Assembly: GCA_963720475.1 (NCBI GenBank)
Contig: OY970394.1
Span: forward strand, 186,001 to 250,000
Length of the DNA stretch: 64,000 nt
Source: G963720475 sp963720475
GTDB lineage: Bacteria > Actinomycetota > Thermoleophilia > Solirubrobacterales > Thermoleophilaceae
Direction of reading: 5' to 3'
The notes beneath the pieces were generated by a model that was not told the DNA's origin, ran no database searches, and was given only the letters and a program-made list of their open reading frames with translations. A program made the translations under genes and the position numbers. This document shows, one piece after another, positions 44,150 to 50,697 of the stretch (the stretch's first letter is position 1; each line of letters starts with the position of its first letter).

Positions 44150-44320
44150 CGCGCCCGTCAGGATTCGAACCTGAGACCTTCGGTTCCGTAGACGCTCGCG
44201 ACGTTTGGGTGGAGTCCGGTGGAGTGTCGTGGAGTCGGGTCCGGATGCTGGTTTTCGGATTTCCGAGTGTCGTGGAGTCCTGTGGAGTCCTGTGGCTTCA
44301 GTTGCCACTTTGTTGCCACC
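44147..44320 (+). repeat. About 173-bp direct repeat, copy b, with tRNA 3' half
   Basis: Second copy of 43538-43710. The Arg-like tRNA 3' half is at about 44151-44196 on the minus strand. The two copies flank gene I, so recombination between them would delete or amplify it. Confidence 0.8.
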
Positions 44321-44337
44321 GCACCCGCGGAACGCGC

Positions 44338-44355
44338 GATACTGCGCGGGCGATG
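44338..44355 (+). promoter_or_regulatory. MSQENVE-type promoter/start box (gene J)
   Basis: GATACT, GCGCGGGCG, ATG; exact match to the common form. Confidence 0.5.
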
Positions 44356-44778
44356 TCGCAGGAGAACGTGGAGTGGATCGAGCGGTTCTTTGAGCTGTAC
44401 AACCGTCGTGAGATCGACGCATGGGTTGCGATGATGGCCCCTGACCTAGAGTGGCATGTCGATCCTCAAGACCCTGACACGACCGTTCATCGCGGGCCGG
44501 AGGCGGTGAAGCGGTACGGCCTGACCTGGGCCGAGATGATGGACGCCAAGTTCGAGGTGCGAGAGGTTTTCGAGGCTAGCGACGATCAGCTTGTGGCTTG
44601 GCTGCGCCTTAAGGCGCGTGGCGGAGCGAGTGGCGTGCCGATTGGGCAGGATTGGGCCTTCATCTTCAAGCTGCGCGACGGACTCGCAACGCGCGTCCAA
44701 GAGACGCAAGACAAGCAAGAAGCCCTCGCAGCCGCGGGCTGTCGGAGTAGGAGATGTCGCAGGAGAACGTGGAGGTAA
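44353..44778 (+). CDS. SnoaL/NTF2-like protein, MSQENVE family (J), frameshifted at the last codons
   Basis: MSQENVEWIERFFELYNRREIDAW, MMAPDLEWHVDPQDPDTTVHRG, KRYGLTWAEMMDAKFEVREVFEASDDQLVAWLRLKARG, FIFKLRDGLATRVQETQ, then EALAAAG. A missing G in the run at 44736-44738 replaces the LSE-stop ending with an Arg-rich tail that runs 28 bases past the expected stop (44749-44751) into gene K. The body of the fold is complete, so the protein may still work. Confidence 0.8.
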   Translation: MSQENVEWIERFFELYNRREIDAWVAMMAPDLEWHVDPQDPDTTVHRGPEAVKRYGLTWAEMMDAKFEVREVFEASDDQLVAWLRLKARGGASGVPIGQDWAFIFKLRDGLATRVQETQDKQEALAAAGCRSRRCRRRTWR

Positions 44779-45292
44779 TCCGTCGGGTGATTGACGCGTG
44801 GAGTCGTGGTGACACGGATGCTGCCCTTGCGGACTTTTCGGCGGACGGAGTTGTGGATCTCTCCCGCGCCGTGGGGCCCAACACAGGGATCTATTTCACC
44901 CAGAACGCCCGAGAGATGTGGGACGACTTCGCACAGGTGTGGGACGCCCTCGGTACCGGACCACCTGCTGGTCACGCAACGTCCAAACCCAGGTCGTCCT
45001 AGCCACGGTGTCGATGCCACCGCGCCCTCGCCCATGAAGCGTCAATGGGGTCACGACCCTGTCGCCGACCTCTAAACTGCGGTCCCAGCCCGCGTAAGCG
45101 CAGCGCGGACCTCCTCGGTCGCGTCGCCAGAGATGCGAAGGTAGAACGTTCCCATCAGATGCTGGAGCCTAAGCCTCCCGTGCCGGATCGGGCAAAAATG
45201 GGCAGAAACGACAGTCGGCTCGGGTGGGCAGACCCTAGAATCCCGCTCCAGGGCGCGTAGCTCAGTGGGAGAGCGCTCGCTTCACACGCGAG
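44736..45292 (+). repeat. 557-bp direct repeat, copy 2
   Basis: Second copy of 39218-39774. Here the tRNA-Val continues intact past the repeat boundary, so this is probably the ancestral arrangement and copy 1 the derived, broken one. Confidence 0.9.
44754..45002 (+). CDS. C-terminally truncated MSQENVE protein (K)
   Basis: 82 aa, identical to B (39236-39484) apart from one Val to Ala change (QNAREMW). It lacks the C-terminal strands of the family. From its stop to the tRNA (45003-45250) there is no gene. Confidence 0.55.
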   Translation: MSQENVEVIRRVIDAWSRGDTDAALADFSADGVVDLSRAVGPNTGIYFTQNAREMWDDFAQVWDALGTGPPAGHATSKPRSS

Positions 45293-45322
45293 AGGTCGGT
45301 GGTTCGAAACCACCCGCGCCCA
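45251..45322 (+). tRNA. tRNA-Val (CAC), intact
   Basis: 72 nt. Acceptor GGGCGCG/CGCGCCC, D arm GCTC AGTGGGA GAGC, anticodon arm CTCGC TTCACAC GCGAG (anticodon CAC), variable AGGTC, T arm GGTGG TTCGAAA CCACC, discriminator A. No CCA is encoded. It is the only complete tRNA seen here and the apparent source of four partial copies. Confidence 0.95.
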
Positions 45323-45475
45323 TCGTTCGAACTGCCAGTCCTAGAGCGGCTTGGCCCCGAAAGGCCACCCCCACCCTTTTCCTCTTCGGCCCCTATGGAA
45401 GCGATTCGGAAGCGATGTACCTGCACTCGCGTCTGGCTCGGCCTCTAGTAACGGTCAGCTAGCCAAGCTCTGCCT

Positions 45476-45870
45476 CTACTCCGACAGCCCCACGGCTTCG
45501 AGGGCTTCGGCGTGATCCCAGAAGTACTCCTGCACCAGGTTCTTGCCGTCGCGCACCGTGTAGATGGCCGACATCTCCATGTCCAGTTCAGGTCCCTGGC
45601 CTCGGCCGCGCCAAGCGAAGCGCACGACGACTCGGTCGCCCACCGCGCGAAGTCGCTGGTGGGTTCCGCGGCGTCGATGTTCATGGCGGCGCGCTGCTGC
45701 TCGAACTGCTGGAGAACCGCCTCCCGCCCCACAAAAGGCCCCGGCTCGGGCCACCTCTCAGGCGCGCGCACGATGACGTCGGGGTCGAGCAGCTCGCCAT
45801 AGGCATCCCAATCCCCGGCGTTCCAGGCTTCGAAGAGTGTTCGCACGAACTCGACGTTCTCCCGAGACAT
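45476..45870 (-). pseudogene. MSQENVE family gene L with internal frameshift
   Basis: MSRENVEFVRTLFEAWNAGDW through REAVLQQFEQQRAAMNIDAAEPTSDF reads in one frame. From about 45645 the rest (GDRVVVRFAWRGRGQGPELDMEM, EYFWDHAEALEAVGLSE) is in another. A small indel in the GCGCGGTGGGCG stretch (about 45641-45651) is responsible; the usual IDAG segment is also altered. Same subgroup as D, G and S. Confidence 0.8.
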
Positions 45871-45885
45871 CGCCCGCGCAGTATT
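45871..45885 (-). promoter_or_regulatory. MSQENVE-type promoter box (gene L)
   Basis: AATACT then GCGCGGGCG before the ATG on the minus strand. The 130 bases further upstream (to 46014) contain a GTGGTAC...GTGGTACC repeat but no gene. Confidence 0.5.
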
Positions 45886-46014
45886 GCGCCCGCCGGGCCG
45901 TGGTACTACCCGTGGTACCGAACTGAGCGAATCTCAGCTGACCTGAGAGCACCTCACATCACCTGACGGAGCCGGATATGCCCGAGCCGACGTCCTGATG
46001 CCGTTATCGCACCC

Positions 46015-46047
46015 AGGAGGTCGTCGGTTCGAGTCCGACCAGCTCCA
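46015..46047 (+). tRNA. tRNA 3'-half fragment (isotype unclear)
   Basis: AGGAGGTC, T arm GTCGG TTCGAGT CCGAC, acceptor-like CAGCTCC and A. Upstream bases do not fold into an anticodon or D arm. Confidence 0.6.
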
Positions 46048-46066
46048 TCTCTCGCGGATCGTCGCC

Positions 46067-46465
46067 CTACTCCGACAGCCCAACGGCTTCGAGGGCCTCT
46101 TGCTTGTCCCCGAACCCCCAAGCTTCAAGGACCTTCCCACGCTGCACCTTCATGACGTGGTAGAGGGCCTGTTCGAGGCGAACGTCGCTCTCGCGCATGC
46201 GGGCACTCACGCTCAATGTCACGAGCACGTAATCGCCTAGGTGCTCGTATTCCTGAGGGACGAGGCTGTACTCGGAGTACGTCTCGTCCAGCTCGGCCCA
46301 GATCTCGGGCATTTCCTCTCGCCCGTAGGAAGCTCTACCCGGCCACTCACGACGCATGTGAAATCGGAAGTCCTCGGAAACGGAGTCCCTCACTGTTTCG
46401 ATGTCGCGCGTCGGGTAGCTCTCCTCGTAGAGCCGTTTGACGATCTCAACGTTCTCCTGCGACAT
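46067..46465 (-). CDS. SnoaL/NTF2-like protein, MSQENVE family (M)
   Basis: 132 aa. MSQENVEIVKRLYEESYPTRD, SEDFRFHMRREWPGRASYG, EMPEIWAELDETYSEYSLVPQEYEHLGDYVLVTLSVSARMRESD, YHVMKVQRGKVLEAWGFGDKQEALEAVGLSE. Its promoter box is joined upstream to element R copy 3. Confidence 0.88.
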   Translation of the reverse strand: MSQENVEIVKRLYEESYPTRDIETVRDSVSEDFRFHMRREWPGRASYGREEMPEIWAELDETYSEYSLVPQEYEHLGDYVLVTLSVSARMRESDVRLEQALYHVMKVQRGKVLEAWGFGDKQEALEAVGLSE

Positions 46466-46636
46466 CGTCCGCGCAGTATCGCGCCGCAATCCATTGGGCA
46501 CAAATCGCGTTCTTGTGCCCGAATCGACAGCAATCCCCGGTAATCCACGGGTATCCGATTGCATAAGCGCACGCTCGCCTGAGCGCCGGCTCCGCTCTAC
46601 GACTGGGATCGCGCCGCATAAGCGCGCGGAACGCGG
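46466..46636 (-). repeat. Element R, copy 3
   Basis: Minus-strand orientation, running from the tRNA-Val anticodon arm to the ATG of gene M. It contains the best inverted repeat, GGGCACAA...TTGTGCCC (46517-46493), then CAATGGATTGCGGC and the GATACT box (46480-46475). With copy 2 it forms a long inverted repeat bracketing about 4 kb. Confidence 0.85.
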
Positions 46637-46683
46637 CTCGCTTCACACGCGAGAGGTCGGTGGTTCGAAACCACCCGCGCCCA
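46637..46683 (+). tRNA. tRNA-Val 3'-half fragment
   Basis: Identical to the intact tRNA-Val from the anticodon arm to the discriminator base. The 5' part is replaced by element R. Confidence 0.85.
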
Positions 46684-46714
46684 TTATCCGACGTCTACTC
46701 CGACAGCCTCACGG

Positions 46715-47154
46715 CTAGCCGAAGCCCCGGAACGCGATCCAGTGGAAGTTGGTGGGCCCCGCGTCGATCTCGGCTTCGGTGACATTGCAAATGCGGAGAT
46801 CCACATGGCCGATAGTGCTCGAGGAAGTGGCCGTCACCGTGAGCCCGAGCGGGAAGGTTGACGCCACCGTCACTACGACCGCGTCGAAACGCATGTCGAC
46901 TTGCTCGCCAAGGTCAACGTCTTCCGTGTTGCAGGTTCCCACTAGGACATTCGCCGGGTCAAACGCATCAGTTCCTGAGTCGTGCCCAACGTCAGCGCCG
47001 GTGAGGCTTCCGTCGTTGACGTCGTCGCCAGTGATGGAGTTGCTGAGGATGTCACCGCCGTGAAGCGAGTTGTTCTGAACGTCGGCACTGGTGAGACCGT
47101 TGTCAACCACGTGCGCGCTGAGGATCGCGTTGTCCCTGATGCGGCCCTCCTGGA
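46715..47154 (-). pseudogene. LTYANV-family surface protein lacking its N-terminus (P2)
   Basis: The frame carries the mid-protein motifs RIRDNAILSAHVVDNGLTSADVQNNSL and a complete beta domain. The signal-anchor and first repeats are gone: the ribosome site of leader Q2 (GGTCCAGGAGG) is fused straight to the codons for RIRDNAIL. A GTG at 47110 could start a leaderless, non-exported fragment, so it is probably inactive. Confidence 0.8.
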
Positions 47155-47296
47155 CCAGCTGCGAGTGGTTTCCGTCGCTTGGACGAAACCCGTGAGGTCA
47201 GAAGAAGGAGGCTAAGCCCGCTGGTGGCCTGCGCGAGTGATGAGAAAGCGGCCTACCGGAAGCGGTCGATCGACCGCTGTCGTCGAGCATAGCAGC
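47155..47296 (-). promoter_or_regulatory. Leader Q, copy 2
   Basis: Stem 1 AGCGGT/ACCGCT with loop CGATCG, the GGTAGGCC/GGCCACC stem, and the final hairpin. Loop and spacer bases differ from copies 1, 3 and 4 while the stems are kept. It now precedes a broken gene. Confidence 0.7.
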
Positions 47297-47330
47297 GGCT
47301 CTCGGCCCGCCCGGGCAATCTCCTTGCTGG

Positions 47331-48314
47331 TCAGGGTCCGGCAGAGCGGCGCACGGTGACCTTGTCGTCGTTGACCACGATCGCATCGGCCCTCCGATCG
47401 CCGGTAACGTCAACGAAGAAGGTGCCCTTCGAGCCGAAGTAGGGGTTCGTCGTCCAGCTCTCGTTACCCGCGAACTTGAACCCCCTCGACCGGCGCACCG
47501 TGACCTTGTCCTTGTTGACTGCGATCGCGTCGGCCTTTCTGTCGCCGTCCACGTCCGCGAAGAAGGTGCCCTTCGAGCCGAAAAAGGGATTGCTCGTCCA
47601 GCTCTCCTTAGCCGAGAACGCCGTACCCGTCGAGCGGCGCACCGTGACCTTGCTCGAGTTGACCGCGATCGCATCGGCCTTCCCGTCGCCTGTGACATCG
47701 GCGACGAAGGTTCCTTCCGACCCGAAGAAGGGGTCCGTCGTCCAACTCTCGTTCCCCGTAAAGACCGAGCCCAAGCTCGTCGACCGGCGCACCGTGATCT
47801 TGTCGCCGTTGACCACGATCGCATCGGCCCTCCGATCGCCGGTGACGTCGGCGAAGAATCTGCCCTTCGACCCGCTGAACGGGTTCTCCGTCCAGTTCTT
47901 GCAGCCCGCGAACACTACGCGCGTGGAGCGGCACACCGTGATCGGGTTGCCCTCGATCGCATCGGAAAGGCCGTCGGCGTTGACGTCAGCGAACAAGTGT
48001 GTTCCCTTGGAGAAACCCCTCCCCCAATTCTCGTTCGCCGAGAACTGCGAGCCGGTCGACCGCCGCACCACCATTTTGCGCGCGCTGCCGGTGTTTTCCT
48101 CGGTGTCTTGGACGACCGCGATCGCATCGGCCCTGCGATCGCCGGTGACGTCGGCGAAGAAGGTCCCGTTGTTCCCGAAGTACGGGTTCGTCGTCCAGCT
48201 CTCGTTCGCCGCGAAGCGGCCGCTGGAGGCAGCACCAGCGATCGGCACGCCCGCGACGAGGACGGCGAGCGTTACGCAGACGGTCCCGATCGCCGCGAAT
48301 CCACGAGGGCTCAT
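47331..48314 (-). CDS. Secreted FG-GAP/VCBS-repeat protein
   Basis: 327 aa with a signal peptide (VTLAVLVAGVPIAGAASS) and six tandem repeats of about 49 residues. Each has ENWTTNPYFGSKGTFFADVTG- and GDRRADAIAV-type cores followed by KVTVRRST. The DxTGDxxADA segments are Ca2+-binding FG-GAP-like loops; six repeats are close to a seven-blade propeller. Expressed from leader Q copy 3, though unrelated in sequence to the LTYANV proteins that use the other copies. Confidence 0.88.
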   Translation of the reverse strand: MSPRGFAAIGTVCVTLAVLVAGVPIAGAASSGRFAANESWTTNPYFGNNGTFFADVTGDRRADAIAVVQDTEENTGSARKMVVRRSTGSQFSANENWGRGFSKGTHLFADVNADGLSDAIEGNPITVCRSTRVVFAGCKNWTENPFSGSKGRFFADVTGDRRADAIVVNGDKITVRRSTSLGSVFTGNESWTTDPFFGSEGTFVADVTGDGKADAIAVNSSKVTVRRSTGTAFSAKESWTSNPFFGSKGTFFADVDGDRKADAIAVNKDKVTVRRSRGFKFAGNESWTTNPYFGSKGTFFVDVTGDRRADAIVVNDDKVTVRRSAGP

Positions 48315-48334
48315 TGGTTAACTCCTTCGATCGA

Positions 48335-48472
48335 GTGGTTCCCGTCGCTTGGACGAAACCCGTCTAGGTCAGAAGGAGGCTAAGCCCGCTGGTGGCCTGC
48401 GCGAGTGATGTGAAAGCGGCTACCGGAATGCGGTCTACTGACCGCTAAGTCGAGCTTAGCAGCGATTGGCAC
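48335..48472 (-). promoter_or_regulatory. Leader Q, copy 3
   Basis: The TAAGCT -10-like box, stem 1 AGCGGT/ACCGC with loop CAGTAG, stem 2, and final hairpin are present. The region after the hairpin differs and supplies AAGGAG to the FG-GAP gene. Upstream (48478-48514) is a decayed MSQENVE 5' end (GATATT, GCGCGGGG, then CTCGTGAGAAC). Confidence 0.7.
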
Positions 48473-48487
48473 ATACGACCCGCGTTC

Positions 48488-48904
48488 TCACGAGACCTCA
48501 CCCCGCGCAATATCGCGTTCCCGAGAGGGCAATAATTGCCCGACGGCCTCGCGCGTTGCGTGGGCTTCGATCCGCACGATCTTTCCGTTCTCGAAGGCCC
48601 ACACCGCTGAAAACACCCGCTCGACAACCACTCCGCTGGCCCGCCCTTTTGCGCGCTCGCGCTGCACGAGGACGATCTGGTCGTCGGCATCGATCGTTTC
48701 GGTCAGCGCGATCGAGTAGTCCGAGAACGAGCGCCAATAGTTCTTGAACACCCGGATCACGGCGTCCCTTCCCTGATAGGTGCCCATGAGGTCTGGGAGC
48801 GGGTACGTCTCGTTATCGAAGACGACATCGTCGTGGAGAAGTCCGAAGAACTCGTGGGCGCTCGACATTCCCCGACGGGTCCGCTCGACGTTCTCCTGCG
48901 ACAT
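48488..48904 (-). CDS. SnoaL/NTF2-like protein, MSQENVE family (N)
   Basis: 138 aa. MSQENVERTRRGMSSAHEFF, HDDVVFDNETYPLPDLMGTYQG, FKNYWRSFSDYSIALTETIDADDQIVLVQRERAKGRASG, FSAVWAFENGKIVRIEAH. The usual EALEAVGLSE end is altered to REAVGQLLPS, and the frame runs on into the decayed promoter of the next unit before a stop. It starts 3 bases after gene O. Confidence 0.82.
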   Translation of the reverse strand: MSQENVERTRRGMSSAHEFFGLLHDDVVFDNETYPLPDLMGTYQGRDAVIRVFKNYWRSFSDYSIALTETIDADDQIVLVQRERAKGRASGVVVERVFSAVWAFENGKIVRIEAHATREAVGQLLPSRERDIARGEVS

Positions 48905-48907
48905 CGC

Positions 48908-49306
48908 CTACTCCGACAGCCCCACAGCTTCGAGGGCCGCCGCCCGTTCGCGAAACTGCTCGATCCGGATAACGCCGCTCCCGCGAAACGTCCATACCTC
49001 GAAGTAGTGCATCGTGGTGGCTGCGCCGCTCTCTCGTCCCGTTGCCCGTTGCCGCACGGTGACCACCACGCTGTTCTCCGCCTCGATCACATCCTCCGCC
49101 GTCATCGTCACGCGCGTCCAATCCTTGAGGAAGTCCCGCATGAACTCCCCGATCCCCTCCGCACCGAGATAATGGTCGGACGCGGGAAAGTCCGGGATCG
49201 GGATGAAGACGGTGAAGGGGTCGTAGAGGTCGAGGCGCCCGCGCAGATTGCCCTTCGCGTACCCCTCGTACGCCGCCCTGACGACCTCTACGTTTTGCTG
49301 CGACAT
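48908..49306 (-). CDS. SnoaL/NTF2-like protein, MSQENVE family (O)
   Basis: 132 aa. MSQQNVEVVRAAYEGYAKGNL, YDPFTVFIPIPDFPASDHYLG, FMRDFLKDWTRVTMTAEDVIEAENSVVVTVRQRATGRESG, YFEVWTFRGSGVIRIEQF, AALEAVGLSE. First gene of the O-N pair, with a GATACT box at 49321-49316 and a tRNA-Val fragment 24 bases upstream. Confidence 0.88.
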   Translation of the reverse strand: MSQQNVEVVRAAYEGYAKGNLRGRLDLYDPFTVFIPIPDFPASDHYLGAEGIGEFMRDFLKDWTRVTMTAEDVIEAENSVVVTVRQRATGRESGAATTMHYFEVWTFRGSGVIRIEQFRERAAALEAVGLSE

Positions 49307-49329
49307 CGCCCGCGCAGTATCTCGCCCTA

Positions 49330-49363
49330 CGAGAGGTCGGTGGTTCGAAACCACCCGCGCCCA
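49330..49363 (+). tRNA. tRNA-Val 3' fragment
   Basis: Matches the intact tRNA-Val from the 3' strand of the anticodon stem (CGAG) through the T arm, acceptor and discriminator base. Confidence 0.8.
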
Positions 49364-49447
49364 TCCTGTGCTACTCCGTCAGACCCGTCGTGAGCGGCGC
49401 AACGAGCGTCGGGCTCATTCTAGGGCCGTGCTGCGCGCCGATCGAAG

Positions 49448-50089
49448 TTAGTCGTTGTTGATCGGAGTCGAGCCGGTGAGCGCGTCGACGCGAATGGCGC
49501 TGAGCTCGACCGAGTAGACGCCAGCCCCCACGCCGGTGCACGAGGCAGTGACCACTGTCGACGCGCTGAACGTTCCCGCAAGCTGCAGTGCCATGGATGA
49601 TTCGGCGCCATCCTCGGCCGCGAAATCACTCAGCTCTCCCGCTCCGAGCACACACTCGCTCTCGTCCCCGAAGTTTTCGCGGGTGGTTGCGAAGATCATG
49701 TACTTGCCGGCGGGGAGTGTGAATGTCGCCGGTTCCGAGTCGCCCTGGTCGAAGTAGGCGGTCACGCCGCCCGCGAGCGTGGCTTCGTTGATGTCGTCGC
49801 CCGTGAGCGAGTTGTTCTGTACGTCGTTGCCGGTCAGGACGTTGTCGACGACGTGCGCGCTCAAGATCGCGTTGTCCCTGATGCGGCTGCCCCAGACCGA
49901 GTTGATCGCCAGGTCGGCGGTGCCCACCGTCTGGTTCTTGATGTCCGCCGAGGTCAGCGAGTCGTCGATCACGTCGTCGCTGCCGATCGTGTTGACCGCG
50001 TACGCGGTGCCGCCGGAGATGACGAGAAAGAGCGCCAGCGATGAGATCACGTTGGCGTAGGTCAGGCGCGAACGGAGCGTGGAAAACAT
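49448..50089 (-). CDS. Signal-anchor surface protein, LTYANVISSLALF family (P3)
   Basis: 213 aa. LTYANVISSLALFLVISGGT anchor, DVIDDSLTSADIKNQTVGTADL, RIRDNAILSAHVVDNVLTGNDVQNNSL repeats, then a variable beta domain. The N-terminal half is nearly identical to P1, including the repeat region, while the C-terminal domain is different. Uses leader Q copy 4. Confidence 0.85.
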   Translation of the reverse strand: MFSTLRSRLTYANVISSLALFLVISGGTAYAVNTIGSDDVIDDSLTSADIKNQTVGTADLAINSVWGSRIRDNAILSAHVVDNVLTGNDVQNNSLTGDDINEATLAGGVTAYFDQGDSEPATFTLPAGKYMIFATTRENFGDESECVLGAGELSDFAAEDGAESSMALQLAGTFSASTVVTASCTGVGAGVYSVELSAIRVDALTGSTPINND

Positions 50090-50099
50090 CTGAGCCTCC

Positions 50100-50258
50100 T
50101 GGACCAGCTACTTGTGGTTCCCGTCGCTTGGACGAAACCCGTTTTAGGTCAGAAGAAGGAGGCTAAGCCCGCTGGTGGCCTGGGCGAGTGATGTGAAAGC
50201 GGCCTACCGGAAAGCGGTCTATCAACCGCTCCGTCGAGCTTAGCAGCGATTGGCACAT
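50100..50258 (-). promoter_or_regulatory. Leader Q, copy 4
   Basis: TAAGCT box, stem 1 AGCGGT/ACCGCT with loop TGATAG, stem 2, and the GGGTTTCGTC...GACGGGAACC hairpin, then GGTCCAGGAGG and ATG. Directly upstream (50282-50268) is a family start remnant, ATGTCGTAGGAGAAC, with the Gln codon turned into TAG. Confidence 0.7.
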
Positions 50259-50273
50259 GCGGGCTGCGTTCTC

Positions 50274-50634
50274 CTACGACATCAGAGGCGTTACGCCTGC
50301 GCTACGACCTCCCCTATCGATGGACACGATCCCCTCGGGCGGCTGGTTGCTCTCGGCCATTTGACTGGCTTGCTTCGCAGCGTCTTCTGACTCAAACAGG
50401 ATCATCGACCTGCCCTCCCCGCCGATGTTCACCCAGGTTCCGGACACAAACCCGGGTGCCTGGGAGATGGTGCGTACCCTCTGCCATCCCGTCAAGCCCT
50501 GTCCAGGTGCCAGGCGAGGGTCCGCCGACCATCACGAACTCGATCTCGGGGTGCAACCACTCGGTCGCGCCGAAGTCGCCGCGCTCCCAGGCCGCATAGA
50601 TCGCTCGTACCACTTCCACGTTCTCCTGCGACAT
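50274..50634 (-). pseudogene. Chimera of an MSQENVE 5' half and another gene's 3' half
   Basis: From ATG 50634 the frame encodes MSQENVEVVRAIYAAWERGDF, EWLHPEIEFVMVGGPSPGTWTG, then loses family similarity at about 50510. A second frame (TTG 50495) encodes a plausible C-terminal domain, QRVRTISQAPGFVSGTWVNI through MILFESEDAAKQAS, reminiscent of small ABM/DUF-type dimeric alpha-beta proteins, and ends at the TAG of a decayed family start (MS-stop). Two unrelated genes appear to have been joined out of frame. Confidence 0.65.
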
Positions 50635-50649
50635 CGCCTGCGCAGTATC
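50635..50649 (-). promoter_or_regulatory. MSQENVE-type promoter box (chimera)
   Basis: GATACT, spacer GCGCAGGCG, ATG. Only 60 bases separate it from the divergent cyclase start. Confidence 0.5.
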
Positions 50650-50679
50650 GCGCCGAAGTTCATTGGGCACAAAGCACGG

Positions 50680-50697
50680 GATACTGGACGGGCGATG
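50680..50697 (+). promoter_or_regulatory. MSQENVE-type promoter/start box on the cyclase gene
   Basis: GATACT, GGACGGGCG, ATG, then TCTCAAGGCAA, a diverged version of the family start, in front of an unrelated gene. Confidence 0.5.
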
